Assembly (NCBI GenBank): GCA_013433145.1
Contig: CM024179.1
Location: forward strand, 1,350,501 to 1,414,500
DNA length: 64,000 bases
Source of the DNA: Ascaris suum
Lineage: Eukaryota > Nematoda > Chromadorea > Rhabditida > Ascarididae
Reading direction: 5' to 3'
Shown here: positions 63,142-64,000 of the stretch, piece by piece
Numbering within the stretch: position 1 is the stretch's first letter
Layout of the letters: every line of letters begins with the position of its first letter
Made by a program: the position numbers and the translations under genes
The notes under the pieces: model-generated
What the model saw: only the letters and a program-made list of their open reading frames with translations
Told to the model about the DNA's origin: nothing
The model's database searches: none

Positions 63142-64000
63142 CTGCAAAACAATAAAAACATTATTCGAACATATTTTAAATAATAATTAAAACAAGCAAG
63201 AATATGCAAACTAACGAACTTACTAATCACACTTCCTAATACAAAATCACACCGATACCATTCAAGAATATCGAATCCATTAAACTGATGAAAGAACAAC
63301 AACACCATATTCTTGGCATTTGCGATAGAAATCCTATGCATCATATTGGCGCCTACTATAAAAAATCGACTATGGATTTTTCCCCCTAAAGGTACTGCCT
63401 AAAATCGTTAAGAAACCTAAATTCAGATTCAAAACAACAATCTCCTCTTCAAGAGGTGAAATTTAGGAGCAAGGAATTAAAAAAAAAAAAAAAAAAAACA
63501 AATGAATGTTTTCGGCAACGCCACAATCGAAATTTGTGTTTGATAAGGGATGACTTTTACTGCGCGTTATAAATGAATTCGTATGTCTTCAAACCTACAA
63601 CAGGAAGTATTTAGCACATGACCTTTATTTATTCATTTATTTACTTTTTATGTGCCAACCTGTTGATAAGCCATTGCTGCACTGCTTAACCACTTCTCTC
63701 CGCACTAAATATTCGACCACAACCTTATAGAAGTAGAATACGTTTATGCTTCAACTGAATACTTAAGGATAAGAGCGGAAAAAATAGTACTTCTTTTGGC
63801 ATTGATCGGCTAAGGAACACTTCTGAACAGAAATAATTAATTAAAAGCTTTACACGATTCTACGCCCGCAATCTTCAAAATTACTCTACTTTTAATGGAT
63901 ATGGTAAGCGCTTGTTCACGAACTGAACTGCTACTTCTATATCAAAAATAAAAGGCAGATATAATTCTTTCCTCGCTTCACCTAAGAAATTTTTCTTCCA
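63142..64000 (-). other. right edge, probable intron of the AKAP10-like gene
   Basis: The exon at 63141 has a normal acceptor and begins mid-domain, so more exons lie upstream. None could be recognised in this last 0.86 kb. It holds an A20 run near 63479-63498. Confidence 0.4.

Overview
The window looks like nuclear DNA of a nematode. It is AT-rich, its genes are cut into many small exons by introns of a few hundred to about 1,400 bases, and none of it resembles bacterial organisation. All five genes whose start lies in the window have an AG splice acceptor 0 to 14 bases upstream of the ATG. That is the usual sign of spliced-leader trans-splicing. The Dicer protein also begins like nematode DCR-1 proteins. 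I cannot name the species. No tRNA, rRNA, CRISPR array or intact transposon was recognised.

Layout, left to right. (1) 1-4151, minus strand: 5' two-thirds of a PDIA4/ERp72-type protein disulfide isomerase; the gene runs off the left edge. (2) 7301-10593, minus strand: complete cytosolic ribosomal protein L6 gene in four exons. (3) 10594-14805: long gene-poor stretch with AT-rich repeats and one weak 88-codon candidate. (4) 14812-16544, plus strand: two-exon mitochondrial ribosomal protein L51 gene whose intron holds a near-perfect 64-base hairpin. (5) 18592-51781, plus strand: a complete Dicer gene, which I assembled into 42 phase-consistent exons (about 1,963 residues). It has an intact ATPase/helicase, DUF283, platform/PAZ, both RNase III domains with all catalytic acidic residues, and a C-terminal dsRBD. 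(6) 53459-57220, minus strand: CDPF1-like cysteine-rich DPF-motif gene. (7) 59587-63141 and beyond, minus strand: 3' part of an AKAP10/D-AKAP2-like gene (end of an RGS domain plus the PKA-anchoring helix); its 5' part is beyond the right edge.

The non-coding space is unusually structured. There are seven long (TA)n or AT-rich arrays, about twenty homopolymer G/C tracts (mostly G on the sense strand inside introns), and a dispersed repeat family with a (CAGA)n core in both orientations.

The most interesting points are inside Dicer: a tandem array that copies a 3' splice site together with the first conserved codons of its exon, leaving several alternative acceptors in frame; a (TA)n tract that would be translated as an Ile-Tyr repeat if the upstream acceptor were used; several 3' splice sites with a purine before AG (TTGAG, AAG), which is unusual for nematodes; and an intron whose 5' 450 bases stay open in frame. 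No new multi-gene system was found. The genes are ordinary housekeeping and RNA-interference genes, and the novelty lies in Dicer's splicing architecture and in the repeats.
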